The notes below the pieces were generated by a model. It was not told where the DNA came from. It did not search any database and worked only from the letters and a program-made list of their open reading frames with translations. The translations under genes and the position numbers were made by a program. A DNA stretch of 45,013 nucleotides from Acidobacteriota bacterium (GTDB lineage: Bacteria; Actinomycetota; Acidimicrobiia; Acidimicrobiales; UBA8190): positions 1 through 45,013 of the forward strand of contig JAGWNV010000001.1 of assembly GCA_028872975.1 (NCBI GenBank), in the 5' to 3' direction. Shown here piece by piece: positions 1-7,424 of the stretch (the first letter of the stretch is position 1; each line of letters begins with the position of its first letter).

Positions 1-420
1 GCCAACCAAGGCATCGGCAAGTCGAATCCCGCCCATACCGGCTGCGTCGGGCCCTCCACCACCACGACGGCGGCGCGAGGGCCGACGACCACGACCACCA
101 CCACCACGACGACGGCGGGCGGAACGGGCGGGGAGTCGGGGCCCACCTCGACCGGCCCACCCTCGTCGTCGGGCGGCACCGGCACCGCCGCGAGCCAGGC
201 CGTCGAGACGGCGCTCCGGACCTGGATCACCAACACCTCGGCCACCCACCCCACCGGCCCGGCCACGACGGCCGCCTCCGGGGCGGGCAGCCTGGCCTTC
301 ACCGGCGCCAACCTGGCCCGCGACGCCCTCCTCGGCGCGGCGTCGGTCCTGCTGGCGGCCATCCTCTATCTCGTCGACTCCCGGCTCCGTCGCCGGCGCC
401 TGGCCCCGCCCGTGCCCTGA
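1..420 (+). CDS. Sortase-anchored surface protein, C-terminal part (5' end outside window)
   Basis: The frame is open from the first base to the TGA at 418-420, so only the last 139 residues are present. They comprise a Thr/Ser/Gly/Pro-rich stalk (about residues 20-75) with long Thr runs, a short non-repetitive segment, then a sorting signal: LAFTG at about residues 102-106, a hydrophobic span of about 20 residues, and a basic tail with five Arg in six positions. LAxTG is the form of sorting motif recognised by class E sortases of high-GC actinobacteria (family knowledge). The protein is therefore probably exported and covalently attached to peptidoglycan. Its N-terminal functional domain is not visible, so no activity can be named. 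No sortase gene lies in this window. Confidence 0.75.
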   Translation, partial: ANQGIGKSNPAHTGCVGPSTTTTAARGPTTTTTTTTTTAGGTGGESGPTSTGPPSSSGGTGTAASQAVETALRTWITNTSATHPTGPATTAASGAGSLAFTGANLARDALLGAASVLLAAILYLVDSRLRRRRLAPPVP

Positions 421-566
421 CCCTCGTGGGCCGGGACCACCCCGGCCGGCCCGGGCGGACGACGGTGTCCGGCGGCGATGACTGAGGTGCCCCGAGGGGG
501 GGGCACAGAGAGGACCGTGACCGGCGGCGCACACCTCGAGCCGCGCCCCGGGGCCGGCTGACCGAC

Positions 567-692
567 GTGCCCGTCGATCCCCGCCCCGGGTGGCCCGCCC
601 AGGTCCAGGCCTTCGACCGTCTGGCGCCGGGGCGGACCCAGGTCTTCGACGAGATCCCGGTGGGCTGGCGCTTCAGGCTCACCAAGCGGTAG
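567..692 (+). CDS. Possible small ORF, 41 aa, unrecognised
   Basis: The 421-698 gap holds one modest candidate frame starting with GTG and ending with TAG just before the tRNA gene. The predicted peptide is basic at its C-terminus (ending FRLTKR) with no recognised domain. The frame stays open upstream without a better start, and there is no clear Shine-Dalgarno sequence. It may be chance coding in GC-rich DNA. Nothing else is recognisable in 421-698. Confidence 0.2.
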   Translation: MPVDPRPGWPAQVQAFDRLAPGRTQVFDEIPVGWRFRLTKR

Positions 693-698
693 GCCGGG

Positions 699-771
699 CT
701 GGCGGGGGAGGGCTCGAACCTCCAACATCCGGCTCCAAAGGCCGGCGTTCTGCCGATTGAACTACCCGCCA
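699..771 (-). tRNA. tRNA-Gln (anticodon TTG)
   Basis: Read on the minus strand from 771, all four arms form. The 7-bp acceptor stem starts with a T1-A72 pair (TGGCGGG at 765-771 pairs with 700-706). The D arm is GTTC/GAAC, the anticodon stem CCGGC/GCCGG with loop CTTTGGA, and the T arm CCTCC/GGAGG (707-711 with 719-723) around TTCGAGC. Loop position 33 is T and positions 34-36 are TTG, which reads CAA (Gln). The weak U1-A72 pair is a known identity feature of bacterial tRNA-Gln. The discriminator is G73 (base 699). The 3' CCA is not encoded, so it must be added by a nucleotidyltransferase. A TAGCGT -10-like hexamer lies upstream on the same strand (797-802). Confidence 0.93.
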
Positions 772-812
772 CCGGAACTGGCTCCGGGACCTTCCCACGC
801 TACCGGTCGCGC

Positions 813-843
813 TTGGCGCGTTCGGGCCGGCGGCCACTAACCT
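813..843 (+). promoter_or_regulatory. Promoter of the bS22 gene
   Basis: TTGGCG (813-818) and TAACCT (838-843) are separated by 19 bp. The -10 element lies 10 nt before the ATG at 854, so the transcript would be leaderless or nearly so. This fits the TANNNT pattern seen before other genes of the window. Confidence 0.45.
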
Positions 844-853
844 CGCCGGTGCC

Positions 854-955
854 ATGGGCTCCCTGATCAAGAAGCGCCGCAAGCGGATGCGCAAGAAGAA
901 GCACAAGAAGATGCTGAAGGCCACCCGCTGGCAGCGGCGGGCCGCAGGCAAGTAG
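854..955 (+). CDS. Small ribosomal subunit protein bS22 (AURKAIP1/COX24-type)
   Basis: A 33-residue, extremely basic peptide: MGSLIKKRRKRMRKKKHKKM followed by a short LKATRWQRR segment. The length and the MGS-IKKRRKRM-KKKH-K layout match the actinobacterial ribosomal protein bS22 seen in mycobacterial 70S structures, a relative of mitochondrial mS38 (AURKAIP1/COX24 domain). It should bind 16S rRNA in the small subunit near the decoding region. The length is exactly that of the mycobacterial protein. The gene is monocistronic, divergent from tRNA-Gln and convergent with ispE. The start is set by the conserved MGS N-terminus and by the -10-like hexamer just upstream. Confidence 0.88.
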   Translation: MGSLIKKRRKRMRKKKHKKMLKATRWQRRAAGK

Positions 956-987
956 GCGCGGAGCCCCCGCCGGCGCTCCCCGCCGGC

Positions 988-1806
988 TCACCGTTCGACC
1001 GACGATCCCGCCCCTTCGGGCGGGATCGTCGCGTCGGGAGCAGGGACGGTGGTGACCGGCACCACCGGCGCCCGGGCGCCCCCGACGCGCAACTCGGCGC
1101 CGACGCGCCGGGCGAGGTTCCCCTCGGGGTCGCCGACGAACCAGGCCGAGCCGCTGCCTGCCAGTCGGGGCCGGGCACCGGTGGCGGCGCCGAAAGCCTC
1201 TCGCCACGCACCGAGCCCCGCCGCCACAGCCAGCGCCGCCTGCTCGAGGTCGTTGCCCCCGTCGTCTCCGGCGGCGGGCCGTCGTCCGTCGTCCCACGCC
1301 CGGTAGGCGGCGGCGGTGTCCACCGCCACCGGGGGGACGAGGAGGAGGAACCGCTCGGCCACGAACGGCACCGGCACCACCTCGTCGCCGATCCCGCCGA
1401 CCCGGGCGCGCCCGCCCACGACACAGAAGGGCACGTCGGCGCCGAGGCCGGCCGCCACCGCCGGGTCGGTCTCCCCCGCCCACCGCAGGACGGCGGCGGC
1501 GTCGCTCGACCCCCCGCCGAGACCGGCGCCGAGGGGGATGCGCTTCACGAGCCGCACGGCGGCCTCCCGGCCCACGGCGGCGAGGGCCCGGCCGACGAGG
1601 TTGGCGGGCCCGTCGTCGAGGTCGCCGAGGCCGGTCCCGCCCACCACCTCGTCGACGAGCTCGAGACCCGAGCCGGTGTCGAAGTCGAGGACGTCGGCGA
1701 GGTCGATGCTCGTCATCTCCGCCTCGAGGAGGTGGTAGCCGTCGTCCCGGACGCCGGTGATCCGCAGCGACAGCGTGAGCTTGGCCGGAGCCGTCAGCCG
1801 CTGCAT
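988..1806 (-). CDS. ispE: 4-diphosphocytidyl-2-C-methyl-D-erythritol kinase IspE
   Basis: This enzyme phosphorylates CDP-methylerythritol at the 2-OH with ATP in the MEP isoprenoid pathway (cytosolic, GHMP kinase fold). The 272-aa product has the N-terminal PAKLTLSL motif with the conserved Lys9, the glycine-rich ATP loop PLGAGLGGGSSDA at 91-103, the Asp of GADVPF at 124, and a C-terminal GSGSAWF GHMP motif. Its length is slightly below the usual 280-300. The ATG at 1806 overlaps the end of rsmA by 13 nt, so the two are translationally coupled. The rsmA-ispE pairing is conserved in actinobacteria. The last codons form one arm of the terminator hairpin. Confidence 0.95.
   Translation of the reverse strand: MQRLTAPAKLTLSLRITGVRDDGYHLLEAEMTSIDLADVLDFDTGSGLELVDEVVGGTGLGDLDDGPANLVGRALAAVGREAAVRLVKRIPLGAGLGGGSSDAAAVLRWAGETDPAVAAGLGADVPFCVVGGRARVGGIGDEVVPVPFVAERFLLLVPPVAVDTAAAYRAWDDGRRPAAGDDGGNDLEQAALAVAAGLGAWREAFGAATGARPRLAGSGSAWFVGDPEGNLARRVGAELRVGGARAPVVPVTTVPAPDATIPPEGAGSSVER
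1000..1031. terminator. Hairpin between bS22 and ispE (bidirectional)
   Basis: A perfect 14-bp inverted repeat (1000-1013 with 1018-1031) around the 4-nt loop CTTC. It lies downstream of bS22 and inside the last codons of the convergent ispE gene. There is no T-tract, as is common for hairpin terminators in very GC-rich actinobacteria. Confidence 0.6.
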
Positions 1807-2624
1807 GCCGCCAGCCTGCCCCAGTCCTCGACCGAGAGCTCCTCGGCCCGGGCCCGGGGATCGATCCCGGCCTCGGCGAAGCACTCGGCGCCCACCACGC
1901 CGGCCAGGGCCCCCCGGAGCATCTTGCGCCGCTGCCCGAACCCGGCCCGCACCACGGTGAAGAGCCGCTCGGCGCCCACGACGGCGGGATCGACGGCGAC
2001 CCGGTCCCGGCGCTCGATGCGGACGAGTGTGGACTCCACCCGCGGCCGGGGGACGAAGACGGTGGCCGGCACCCGCCCCACCACGCGCGCCGTGGCGTAG
2101 TAGGCGACCTTCACCGACACGGCCCCGTAGTCCTTGCCGCCCGGCGCCGCCGCCAACCGCTCCCCCACCTCCCGCTGCACCATCACGGTCATGTCGGTCA
2201 CCCCCGGCGCCTCCTCGAGGATCCGCACCACCACCGGCACCGCCACGTTGTAGGGCAGGTTGGCCACCACCGACCACGAGTTGTCGGCGCCGAGCAGCGC
2301 GCCGAGGTCGATCGTCATGGCGTCGCCCTGGACGACCTCCACGCCGAGCCCGTCCACCTGCTCGTGGAGCGCCGGGAGCAACCGGGCGTCGGCCTCCACC
2401 GTCACCACCCTCGCCCCTGTCGCCGCCAGCGCCCGCGTCAGGGCGCCGAGACCGGCGCCGATCTCGAGCACGGCCCGGCCGGGCCCGACTCCCGACAGCG
2501 CCGCGATCCGCCGGACGGTGTTCGGGTCGGCCACGAAGTTCTGCCCGAAGGCGCGGCTCGGGTGCAGCCCGTGTCGCTCGAGGATGTCCCGCACCCGCTC
2601 CGGCCCGCTGCTCATCGCCGCCAC
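1794..2624 (-). CDS. rsmA: 16S rRNA dimethyladenosine transferase RsmA/KsgA
   Basis: Dimethylates two adjacent adenines in helix 45 of 16S rRNA (A1518/A1519 in E. coli numbering) late in small-subunit assembly. The 276-aa product carries GQNF (27-30), the SAM-binding motif EIGAGLG (54-60), the acidic loop VEADAR, QGDAM, and the catalytic NLPYNV motif (122-127), then the C-terminal helical domain with the RVVGRVPATVFVPRP block. The start may be the GTG at 2624 or an ATG three codons later (2615); a G-rich stretch lies upstream of both. It sits between the cell-wall protein gene and ispE in one operon. Confidence 0.95.
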   Translation of the reverse strand: MAAMSSGPERVRDILERHGLHPSRAFGQNFVADPNTVRRIAALSGVGPGRAVLEIGAGLGALTRALAATGARVVTVEADARLLPALHEQVDGLGVEVVQGDAMTIDLGALLGADNSWSVVANLPYNVAVPVVVRILEEAPGVTDMTVMVQREVGERLAAAPGGKDYGAVSVKVAYYATARVVGRVPATVFVPRPRVESTLVRIERRDRVAVDPAVVGAERLFTVVRAGFGQRRKMLRGALAGVVGAECFAEAGIDPRARAEELSVEDWGRLAACSG

Positions 2625-2646
2625 CCGCCCCCCGGCGGCCGGCGCC

Positions 2647-3231
2647 TCACCAGCTGACGCGCACCTCGATCACCCCGGCGGAGGGATCGGCCAGCCGGGA
2701 GAAGGTGGCCTCGGACAGGTCGAGCACCCGGCCGGTGCTGGCTGCCATGCGGTCGTCCACCGTGCACGTCACCGACCCCCCCGTGGCCAGGTCCGTCACC
2801 GACACCACCGTGCCGTAGGCGATGTCGGGGCTGGCGCAGGTGCCGGCGGGCGCCTGGTACCAGCTGGCCTGCCCGGTCTCCACGTGCGCCGGCGGTGGCG
2901 GTGCCGTCGTGGTCGTGGTGGGAGGCGCCGTGGTGGGAGGCAACGTGGTCACCGCCGCCACGTGCACGGCGGGGACCGGATCGGGCGGTGCCGTCGTGGT
3001 CGTGGTGGTGGTGGACGTGGCCGCGATGGGGTCGGCGGCGACGACGAGTCGGTCGGCCCAACTCGGCGCAGCGTGGGCCCGCGCCCGCTCGGGGCCGGCG
3101 CCGTGCCCGGCACGCGGGGAGCCCGCCGCGCCGGGACGGTTCCCGGTGCGGGCGTCGGAGACGGCGCGCCCTGGTGCGGCGAGCAGGAGGATCGGCACCA
3201 CCAGCACGGACACCACGCACCCGAGCCGCAC
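2647..3231 (-). CDS. Secreted RlpA-like double-psi beta-barrel protein at the rpfB/yabE locus
   Basis: The 194-aa product has an N-terminal signal sequence (hydrophobic 5-19), a low-complexity Ala/Arg/Gly segment, a Thr/Pro linker (about 71-115), and a C-terminal double-psi beta-barrel (118-194) resembling RlpA: GQASWYQ (120-126), YGT (139-141), VDDRM (158-162), GRVLDLS (167-173). RlpA proteins cleave naked glycan strands at septa. Here the AAHKTLPLGT segment holding the catalytic His of RlpA is replaced by CASPDIAYGT, so that His appears absent, while Asp160 is kept. Cys132 and Cys156 could form a disulfide. In actinobacteria this tatD-ksgA interval normally holds rpfB, and in firmicutes yabE. 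The DUF348 and G5 domains of those proteins are missing. A cell-wall role is likely; catalysis is uncertain. Confidence 0.75.
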   Translation of the reverse strand: MRLGCVVSVLVVPILLLAAPGRAVSDARTGNRPGAAGSPRAGHGAGPERARAHAAPSWADRLVVAADPIAATSTTTTTTTAPPDPVPAVHVAAVTTLPPTTAPPTTTTTAPPPPAHVETGQASWYQAPAGTCASPDIAYGTVVSVTDLATGGSVTCTVDDRMAASTGRVLDLSEATFSRLADPSAGVIEVRVSW

Positions 3232-3320
3232 GACGGGCCGAACGCCTCCGGCGCTGTTCGCCCTCAGATCTCCACCCTTCGTCTGCGGACCTGAACTGCA
3301 CTGCGTCGGAATCGAGGGTG

Positions 3321-3349
3321 AAGCTAGGCGCCCGGCAATTGCCCGGCAA
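3321..3349 (-). promoter_or_regulatory. Promoter of the RlpA-like gene
   Basis: On the minus strand TTGCCG (3349-3344) and TAGCTT (3326-3321) are 17 bp apart. This predicts a start near 3314 and an 80-nt leader before the GTG at 3231. The -35 element lies inside an 11-bp tandem repeat. Confidence 0.5.
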
Positions 3350-3351
3350 TT
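3330..3351. repeat. Tandem 11-bp repeat over the -35 region
   Basis: Two exact copies of GCCCGGCAATT lie head to tail (3330-3340 and 3341-3351), covering the -35 region and spacer of the RlpA-like gene promoter. An 11-bp period is one helical turn, so this could be a double operator. Confidence 0.5.
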
Positions 3352-3470
3352 CGGGACGATGCCCCGACGACCGGCGAGCTGGCCACGACACGTCGCCGCG
3401 GCGCGCAGGAGGCGCGATCGCTACGAACGGTGGGAGTCCACCGTCGCCGATGGCCCGCACTGTGGCCGAC

Positions 3471-3479
3471 TTATCCACA
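3471..3479 (+). promoter_or_regulatory. Perfect DnaA-box sequence
   Basis: TTATCCACA, the strongest consensus DnaA box, lies in the 296-bp gap between tatD and the RlpA-like gene, about 120 bp upstream of the promoter of the latter. Only one copy is present, so this is not an origin. If functional it could couple the wall-protein gene to replication. Nothing else gene-like is visible in 3232-3527 apart from the promoter and tandem repeat. Confidence 0.45.
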
Positions 3480-3527
3480 GAACGGTGTGCGGACGTGGGC
3501 TTTCGCGCGCTGCGCACCCGCCACCTC

Positions 3528-4331
3528 TCACGAGATCCCGAAGACACGACGGGCGGCCAACATCGACGCTGCCGCCACCGACTCGGGCTCGACGGCCTTG
3601 GCCGCCGCCACGGCGGCACCCACCTCGGCCACCCATGCCGGCCGGTTGGACCGGCCCCGGTAGGGCACCGGCGCCAGGAACGGCGCGTCGGTCTCGACGA
3701 GCAGGCGGTCGAGCGGGCAGAGCGCGGCGGCGTCACGCACCTCCTGTGCGCCGGCGAAGCTGACGATGCCGCTGAACGACAAGTAGGCGCCGAGATCGAG
3801 ACACGCCCGCGCCTCGTCGGGTCCGCCGGTGAAGCAGTGCAGGACCACCCGTTCGAGCGCGGCCTCGGCCAACATCGCCACGGTGTCGGGCCAGGCCTCC
3901 CTGGTGTGCACGACGAGCGCCAGGCCGAGCTCGGCGGCGAGGGCGATCTGGGCGGCGAACACCTCCCGCTGGGCGGGGCGCGGCGAGTGGTCGTAGTGGT
4001 AGTCGAGCCCGCACTCTCCCACCGCCACCACCGCGTCGCGCCGCCCGGGCAACGACGCCCGGAGCAGCGCCTCGACGTCACCGAGCCCGGTGCTCGCCTC
4101 GTGCGGATGGAGGCCGACCGTGGCCCACACGCCGACCGCGCCGTCCCCCTCCCGCCGGCCCGCGGCCAGCTCGAGGGCCTGGCGAGACGACCCGGCGTCG
4201 GTCCCCACGCAGACGACGCCCCGGACCCCCGCCGCCGCCGCCTCGTCGAGGACCTCCCCCGGCGTCCGGTCCTCGGGCCGGTAGGCGTCCTGGATGTGGC
4301 AGTGGGAGTCGAACCAGGCCGGCGTCGTCAT
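3528..4331 (-). CDS. tatD: TatD family metal-dependent hydrolase (deoxyribonuclease)
   Basis: The 267-aa TIM-barrel metallohydrolase is of normal family length. Metal ligands are visible in order: HCH (His10, His12), Glu106 in VGECGLDY, His142 in VVHTREAW, His165 in VLHCFTGG and Asp215 in VETDAPFLAP. TatD proteins are 3'-5' exonucleases or D-aminoacyl hydrolases acting in DNA repair and quality control. The ATG at 4331 overlaps the metG stop (ATGA), so the two are co-translated. The metG-tatD pairing is conserved across actinobacteria and firmicutes. Confidence 0.93.
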   Translation of the reverse strand: MTTPAWFDSHCHIQDAYRPEDRTPGEVLDEAAAAGVRGVVCVGTDAGSSRQALELAAGRREGDGAVGVWATVGLHPHEASTGLGDVEALLRASLPGRRDAVVAVGECGLDYHYDHSPRPAQREVFAAQIALAAELGLALVVHTREAWPDTVAMLAEAALERVVLHCFTGGPDEARACLDLGAYLSFSGIVSFAGAQEVRDAAALCPLDRLLVETDAPFLAPVPYRGRSNRPAWVAEVGAAVAAAKAVEPESVAAASMLAARRVFGIS

Positions 4332-5917
4332 GCCCGGCGGCGCGGGAAGAGCGGCGCGCCCTTCTCCACCGGCATCCCCCCGGGGTAGCCACCCCAGGCC
4401 AGCGCCTCGGGCACCACCACCTCGTCGGGCCGGCCGGGAAGGCCGAGGCGCCGCCAGATCTCGCCGCAGACGCCGGGCATGGCCGGGGAGGCGAGCACGG
4501 CCACGATCCGCAGGGCCTCGAGGGCGCTCCCGAGGACCCCGTCCACGACGGGTCCGGGATCGGCCTTCCACGGCTCGGTCGCCTCGAGCTCGGCGTTGGT
4601 CTCCCGGATGAGGTGCCAGGTGGCCTCGAGGGCCTCGTGGGGGGCGAGGCGGTCCCACGCCGCCACGGCGCGCGCCACCACCGCCGCCGACTCGGGCCCG
4701 AGGCGGCTGGCGGCGTCGGGGGCGGGGCCCACGCCCCCGCACTTCGAGCCCACCACCGTGGCCACCCGCGACACGAGGTTCCCGAGGTTGTTGGCGAGAT
4801 CGGCGTTGTAGCGCGCCGTGATCCCCTCGTAGGAGAACTCGCCGTCGGTCCCGAGCGGCGTGTCGCGCAGCAGGTGGTACCTGATGGCGTCCACCCCGAA
4901 GTCGTCGGTCAGCGCCGCCGGCGTGATCTCGGTGAGCTTGACGGGCTTCCCGCCGCCCTCGCCGGCGTCCCCGGCCGGGCCGACGGCGGCCTCGGCGGCC
5001 TCGGCCGCCTGGCGGATCCTCGTCTTCGACAACCGGCTCCCACCCACGAGCAGCCAGCCGTGGACGAAGACGTGGGCAGGCGGCTCGATGCCCGCCGCCA
5101 TGCACATGGCCGGCCACCACACGCAGTGGAACCGGAGGATCTCCTTGCCGATCAGGTGGTGGACGGCCGGCCACCACCCCTCGAACCGGGCCTCGTCCTC
5201 GCCGAAGCCGATGGCGGTGATGTAGTTGACCAGGGCGTCGTACCAGACGTAGAAGACGTGGGCCGGGTCCCAGGGGACCTCCACCCCCCACCGCGTCGAG
5301 GTCCGGGTGATCGAGATGTCGTGCAGTCCGCCCTTGATGAAGGCGAGGGCCTCGTTGCGCTTGCCCTCGGGCCGCACCGCCTCGGGGTTCGACTCGTACC
5401 ACTCGACGAGGCGGTCCTGGAAGGCGCTCAGCTTGAAGAAGTAGTTCTCCTCCTCGAGCCACTGCGCCGGCCGGTGGTGCTCGGCGCAGACGTGTCCCTC
5501 GAGGAGCTCCGACTCGTCCTTGTAGGCCTCGCAGCCCACGCAGTACCAGCCGCTGTAGGTCCCGGTCTCGATGAAGCCGTTGTCGTAGATCCGCTGCAGG
5601 AAGGCCTGCACGGCCCGGTGGTGCCGGGGCTCGGAGGTCCGGATGAAGTCGTCGTTCGAGACCTCGAGGGCCTTCCAGGCATCGACGAACCTCCCCGAGG
5701 TCCGCTCCGTCCACGCCGGCGGGTCGCTGCCGTGCTCCTCGGCGGACTGGGCCACCTTCACCCCGTGCTCGTCGGTGCCGGTGAGGAAGAAGACGTCGTC
5801 GCCGAGGAGCCGGTGCCACCGGGCGAGGGCGTCGGCGTTGACGGTGGCGTAGGCGTGGCCGACGTGGGGGACGTCGTTGACGTAGTAGATGGGCGTGGTC
5901 ACGTAGAACCGCGGCAC
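4328..5917 (-). CDS. metG: Methionyl-tRNA synthetase with divergent KMSKS loop
   Basis: Class Ia synthetase charging tRNA-Met, 529 aa from the chosen GTG, with no C-terminal tRNA-binding extension. It shows the N-terminal RFYVTTPIYYVND, the HIGH-equivalent HVGH (18-21), the GTDEHG motif, a Cys/His knuckle (CVGC then HVCAEHH), and the WYDAL and FHCVWWPA blocks. The KMSKS position reads RLSKT (295-299). It is followed not by the usual SRGNV but by an Ala/Glu/Gly-rich insertion of about 25-30 residues before ITPAALTDDFGVDA. GTG 5917 was chosen because family homology begins there and a TACCCT hexamer ends 6 nt before it; a GTG at 5953 is an alternative. Confidence 0.93.
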   Translation of the reverse strand: MPRFYVTTPIYYVNDVPHVGHAYATVNADALARWHRLLGDDVFFLTGTDEHGVKVAQSAEEHGSDPPAWTERTSGRFVDAWKALEVSNDDFIRTSEPRHHRAVQAFLQRIYDNGFIETGTYSGWYCVGCEAYKDESELLEGHVCAEHHRPAQWLEEENYFFKLSAFQDRLVEWYESNPEAVRPEGKRNEALAFIKGGLHDISITRTSTRWGVEVPWDPAHVFYVWYDALVNYITAIGFGEDEARFEGWWPAVHHLIGKEILRFHCVWWPAMCMAAGIEPPAHVFVHGWLLVGGSRLSKTRIRQAAEAAEAAVGPAGDAGEGGGKPVKLTEITPAALTDDFGVDAIRYHLLRDTPLGTDGEFSYEGITARYNADLANNLGNLVSRVATVVGSKCGGVGPAPDAASRLGPESAAVVARAVAAWDRLAPHEALEATWHLIRETNAELEATEPWKADPGPVVDGVLGSALEALRIVAVLASPAMPGVCGEIWRRLGLPGRPDEVVVPEALAWGGYPGGMPVEKGAPLFPRRRA

Positions 5918-5969
5918 CGCCCCAGGGTAGCGACCTCCGCCCGACAAGCTCACCGGTCGCCGGGACCGC

Positions 5970-6509
5970 TCACCAGTTCGCCACGTGACAGGCGCCGTGC
6001 CCGGTCTTCTCGACGTAACGCTGGTGGTACTCCTCGGCGGGCCAGAAGGTGGACGCCGGGGTGACCTCGGTGACGATGGGACGGGAGAACCGGTGCTGGA
6101 ACTCCTGGAGCGACGCCCGGGCGGCGGCCTCCTGGCCCTGGTCGTGGACGAAGACCGCCGAGCGGTACTGGGTGCCGACGTCGGGGCCCTGGCGATTGGG
6201 GGTCGTCGGGTCGTGATGGCGCCAGAAGGCCGCCAGCAGCTCGTCGTAGGTGACCCTCTTTGGGTCGAAGGTCACGAGCGCGGCCTCGGCGTGGCCGGTG
6301 CGACCGGAGCACACCTGCTCGTAGGTGGGCGCCCCCACGTGCCCCCCGGTGTAGCCGGAGACGGCGTCGACGACGCCGTCCACGTGGCGGAAGAAGTCCT
6401 CCACCCCCCAGAAGCAGCCCGCCGCGAAGGTGGCGAGCGCCAGGCCCTCCGGGGCGTCCCCCGGCTCCACCGGCGGCCCCTGCGTGGTGTCGTAGCGCCC
6501 TGCCCTCAC
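5970..6509 (-). CDS. msrA: Peptide methionine-S-sulfoxide reductase MsrA
   Basis: Reduces methionine-S-sulfoxide in proteins, a cytosolic oxidative-stress repair enzyme. The 179-aa sequence has the catalytic GCFWGVED motif (Cys32 nucleophile), the GYTGG motif, GHAEA, and the HDPTTPNRQGPDVGTQYRS core, ending in the GACHVANW segment whose Cys may be the recycling cysteine. GTG 6509 is preceded by a good GAGGAGG ribosome-binding site. It sits between rsmI and metG on the same strand. Confidence 0.95.
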   Translation of the reverse strand: MRAGRYDTTQGPPVEPGDAPEGLALATFAAGCFWGVEDFFRHVDGVVDAVSGYTGGHVGAPTYEQVCSGRTGHAEAALVTFDPKRVTYDELLAAFWRHHDPTTPNRQGPDVGTQYRSAVFVHDQGQEAAARASLQEFQHRFSRPIVTEVTPASTFWPAEEYHQRYVEKTGHGACHVANW

Positions 6510-6563
6510 CGGCCACCTCCTCGTCCGGGCCCGTCGCCGGGCCCCTGCTGGCCGAACACCGGC

Positions 6564-7424
6564 TCAGTCCCCGCCATTCCTGGCCGTCCCCGCCTCGGCC
6601 AGGCCGAGCTCGTAGGCCCTGCGCCTCGACACCCCGAGCGACGCCGCCACCGACGCCGCCGCGTCCCGGAGGGTCTGGCCGGCCTCCAGGCGCGCCCGCA
6701 CCTGCCGGCGCACCGAGTCGTCGTCCGCCTCGGGCGGTGCCGGCGCCCCGTCGAGGACGACCACGATCTCGCCCCGGGGCTCCCGGGCGGCGAACTCGCC
6801 GGCGGCCTCGCCGAGGGTCCCCCGCCACAGCTCCTCGTGGAGCTTGGTCAGCTCCCGGGCGACGACCACCCGCCGGTCCGCCCCGCACGACTCGGCCAGC
6901 GCCGCCAACGTGTCGGCGAGGCGGGGGGCGGCCTCGTGCAGCAGGACGGTCCGCCGCTCCTCGGCGATCTGCTCCAGGCGCCGTCTGCGATCGGCGCCCC
7001 ACCGGGGCAGGAACCCCTCGAAGCAGAACCGGTCCGTGGGGAGCCCGCTCACCACCAGCGCGGCGAGCGCGGCGTTGGGCCCCGGGACGACGGTGACCTC
7101 GATGCCCGCGGCGGCTGCCGCCGCCACCAGCCGGGTGCCCGGGTCCGACACCCCCGGGGTGCCGGCGTCGCTCACGAGGGCCACCGTCCGGCCCGCCCGC
7201 AACTCCCCGACCACCTCGGCGATGCGGGCCTGTTCGTTGTGGCCGTGCACCGACAGCAGCCGCCGTCCCGTGATGCCGCCGTGGCTGAGGAGCTGTCGCG
7301 TCCGGCGGGTGTCCTCGCAGCACACGAGCGACGCACCGGCCAGCGCCGCGGCGGCGCGCGGCGAGAGGTCCCCGAGGTTCCCGATGGGGGTGGCCACGAG
7401 CACGAGCCGGCCGGCGGCCGTCAC
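6564..7424 (-). CDS. rsmI: 16S rRNA (cytidine(1402)-2'-O)-methyltransferase RsmI
   Basis: SAM-dependent tetrapyrrole-methylase-fold enzyme that 2'-O-methylates C1402 in the 16S rRNA P-site region. The 286-aa product shows LVLVATPIGNLGDLS near the start, CEDTRRT, SVHGHNE, ALVSDAGTPGVSDPG, VVPGPNA and the GFLPR motif, plus a C-terminal helical region ending in SRRRAYELGL. GTG 7424 overlaps the stop of the upstream DUF192 gene (GTGA), which fixes the start. The open frame extends further upstream without homology. Confidence 0.94.
   Translation of the reverse strand: MTAAGRLVLVATPIGNLGDLSPRAAAALAGASLVCCEDTRRTRQLLSHGGITGRRLLSVHGHNEQARIAEVVGELRAGRTVALVSDAGTPGVSDPGTRLVAAAAAAGIEVTVVPGPNAALAALVVSGLPTDRFCFEGFLPRWGADRRRRLEQIAEERRTVLLHEAAPRLADTLAALAESCGADRRVVVARELTKLHEELWRGTLGEAAGEFAAREPRGEIVVVLDGAPAPPEADDDSVRRQVRARLEAGQTLRDAAASVAASLGVSRRRAYELGLAEAGTARNGGD

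Noticed and set aside
3232..3320. ydaO/yuaA (c-di-AMP) riboswitch before the RlpA-like gene
   Set aside because: Such riboswitches often precede actinobacterial wall hydrolases, but the leader is only about 80 nt and the conserved segments are not there.
3471..3479. Replication origin
   Set aside because: A single DnaA box without an AT-rich unwinding element or dnaA/dnaN nearby.
2612..4081. 489-residue minus-strand frame across rlpA-like and tatD genes
   Set aside because: It is an off-frame shadow of two well-supported genes; the translation is low complexity.
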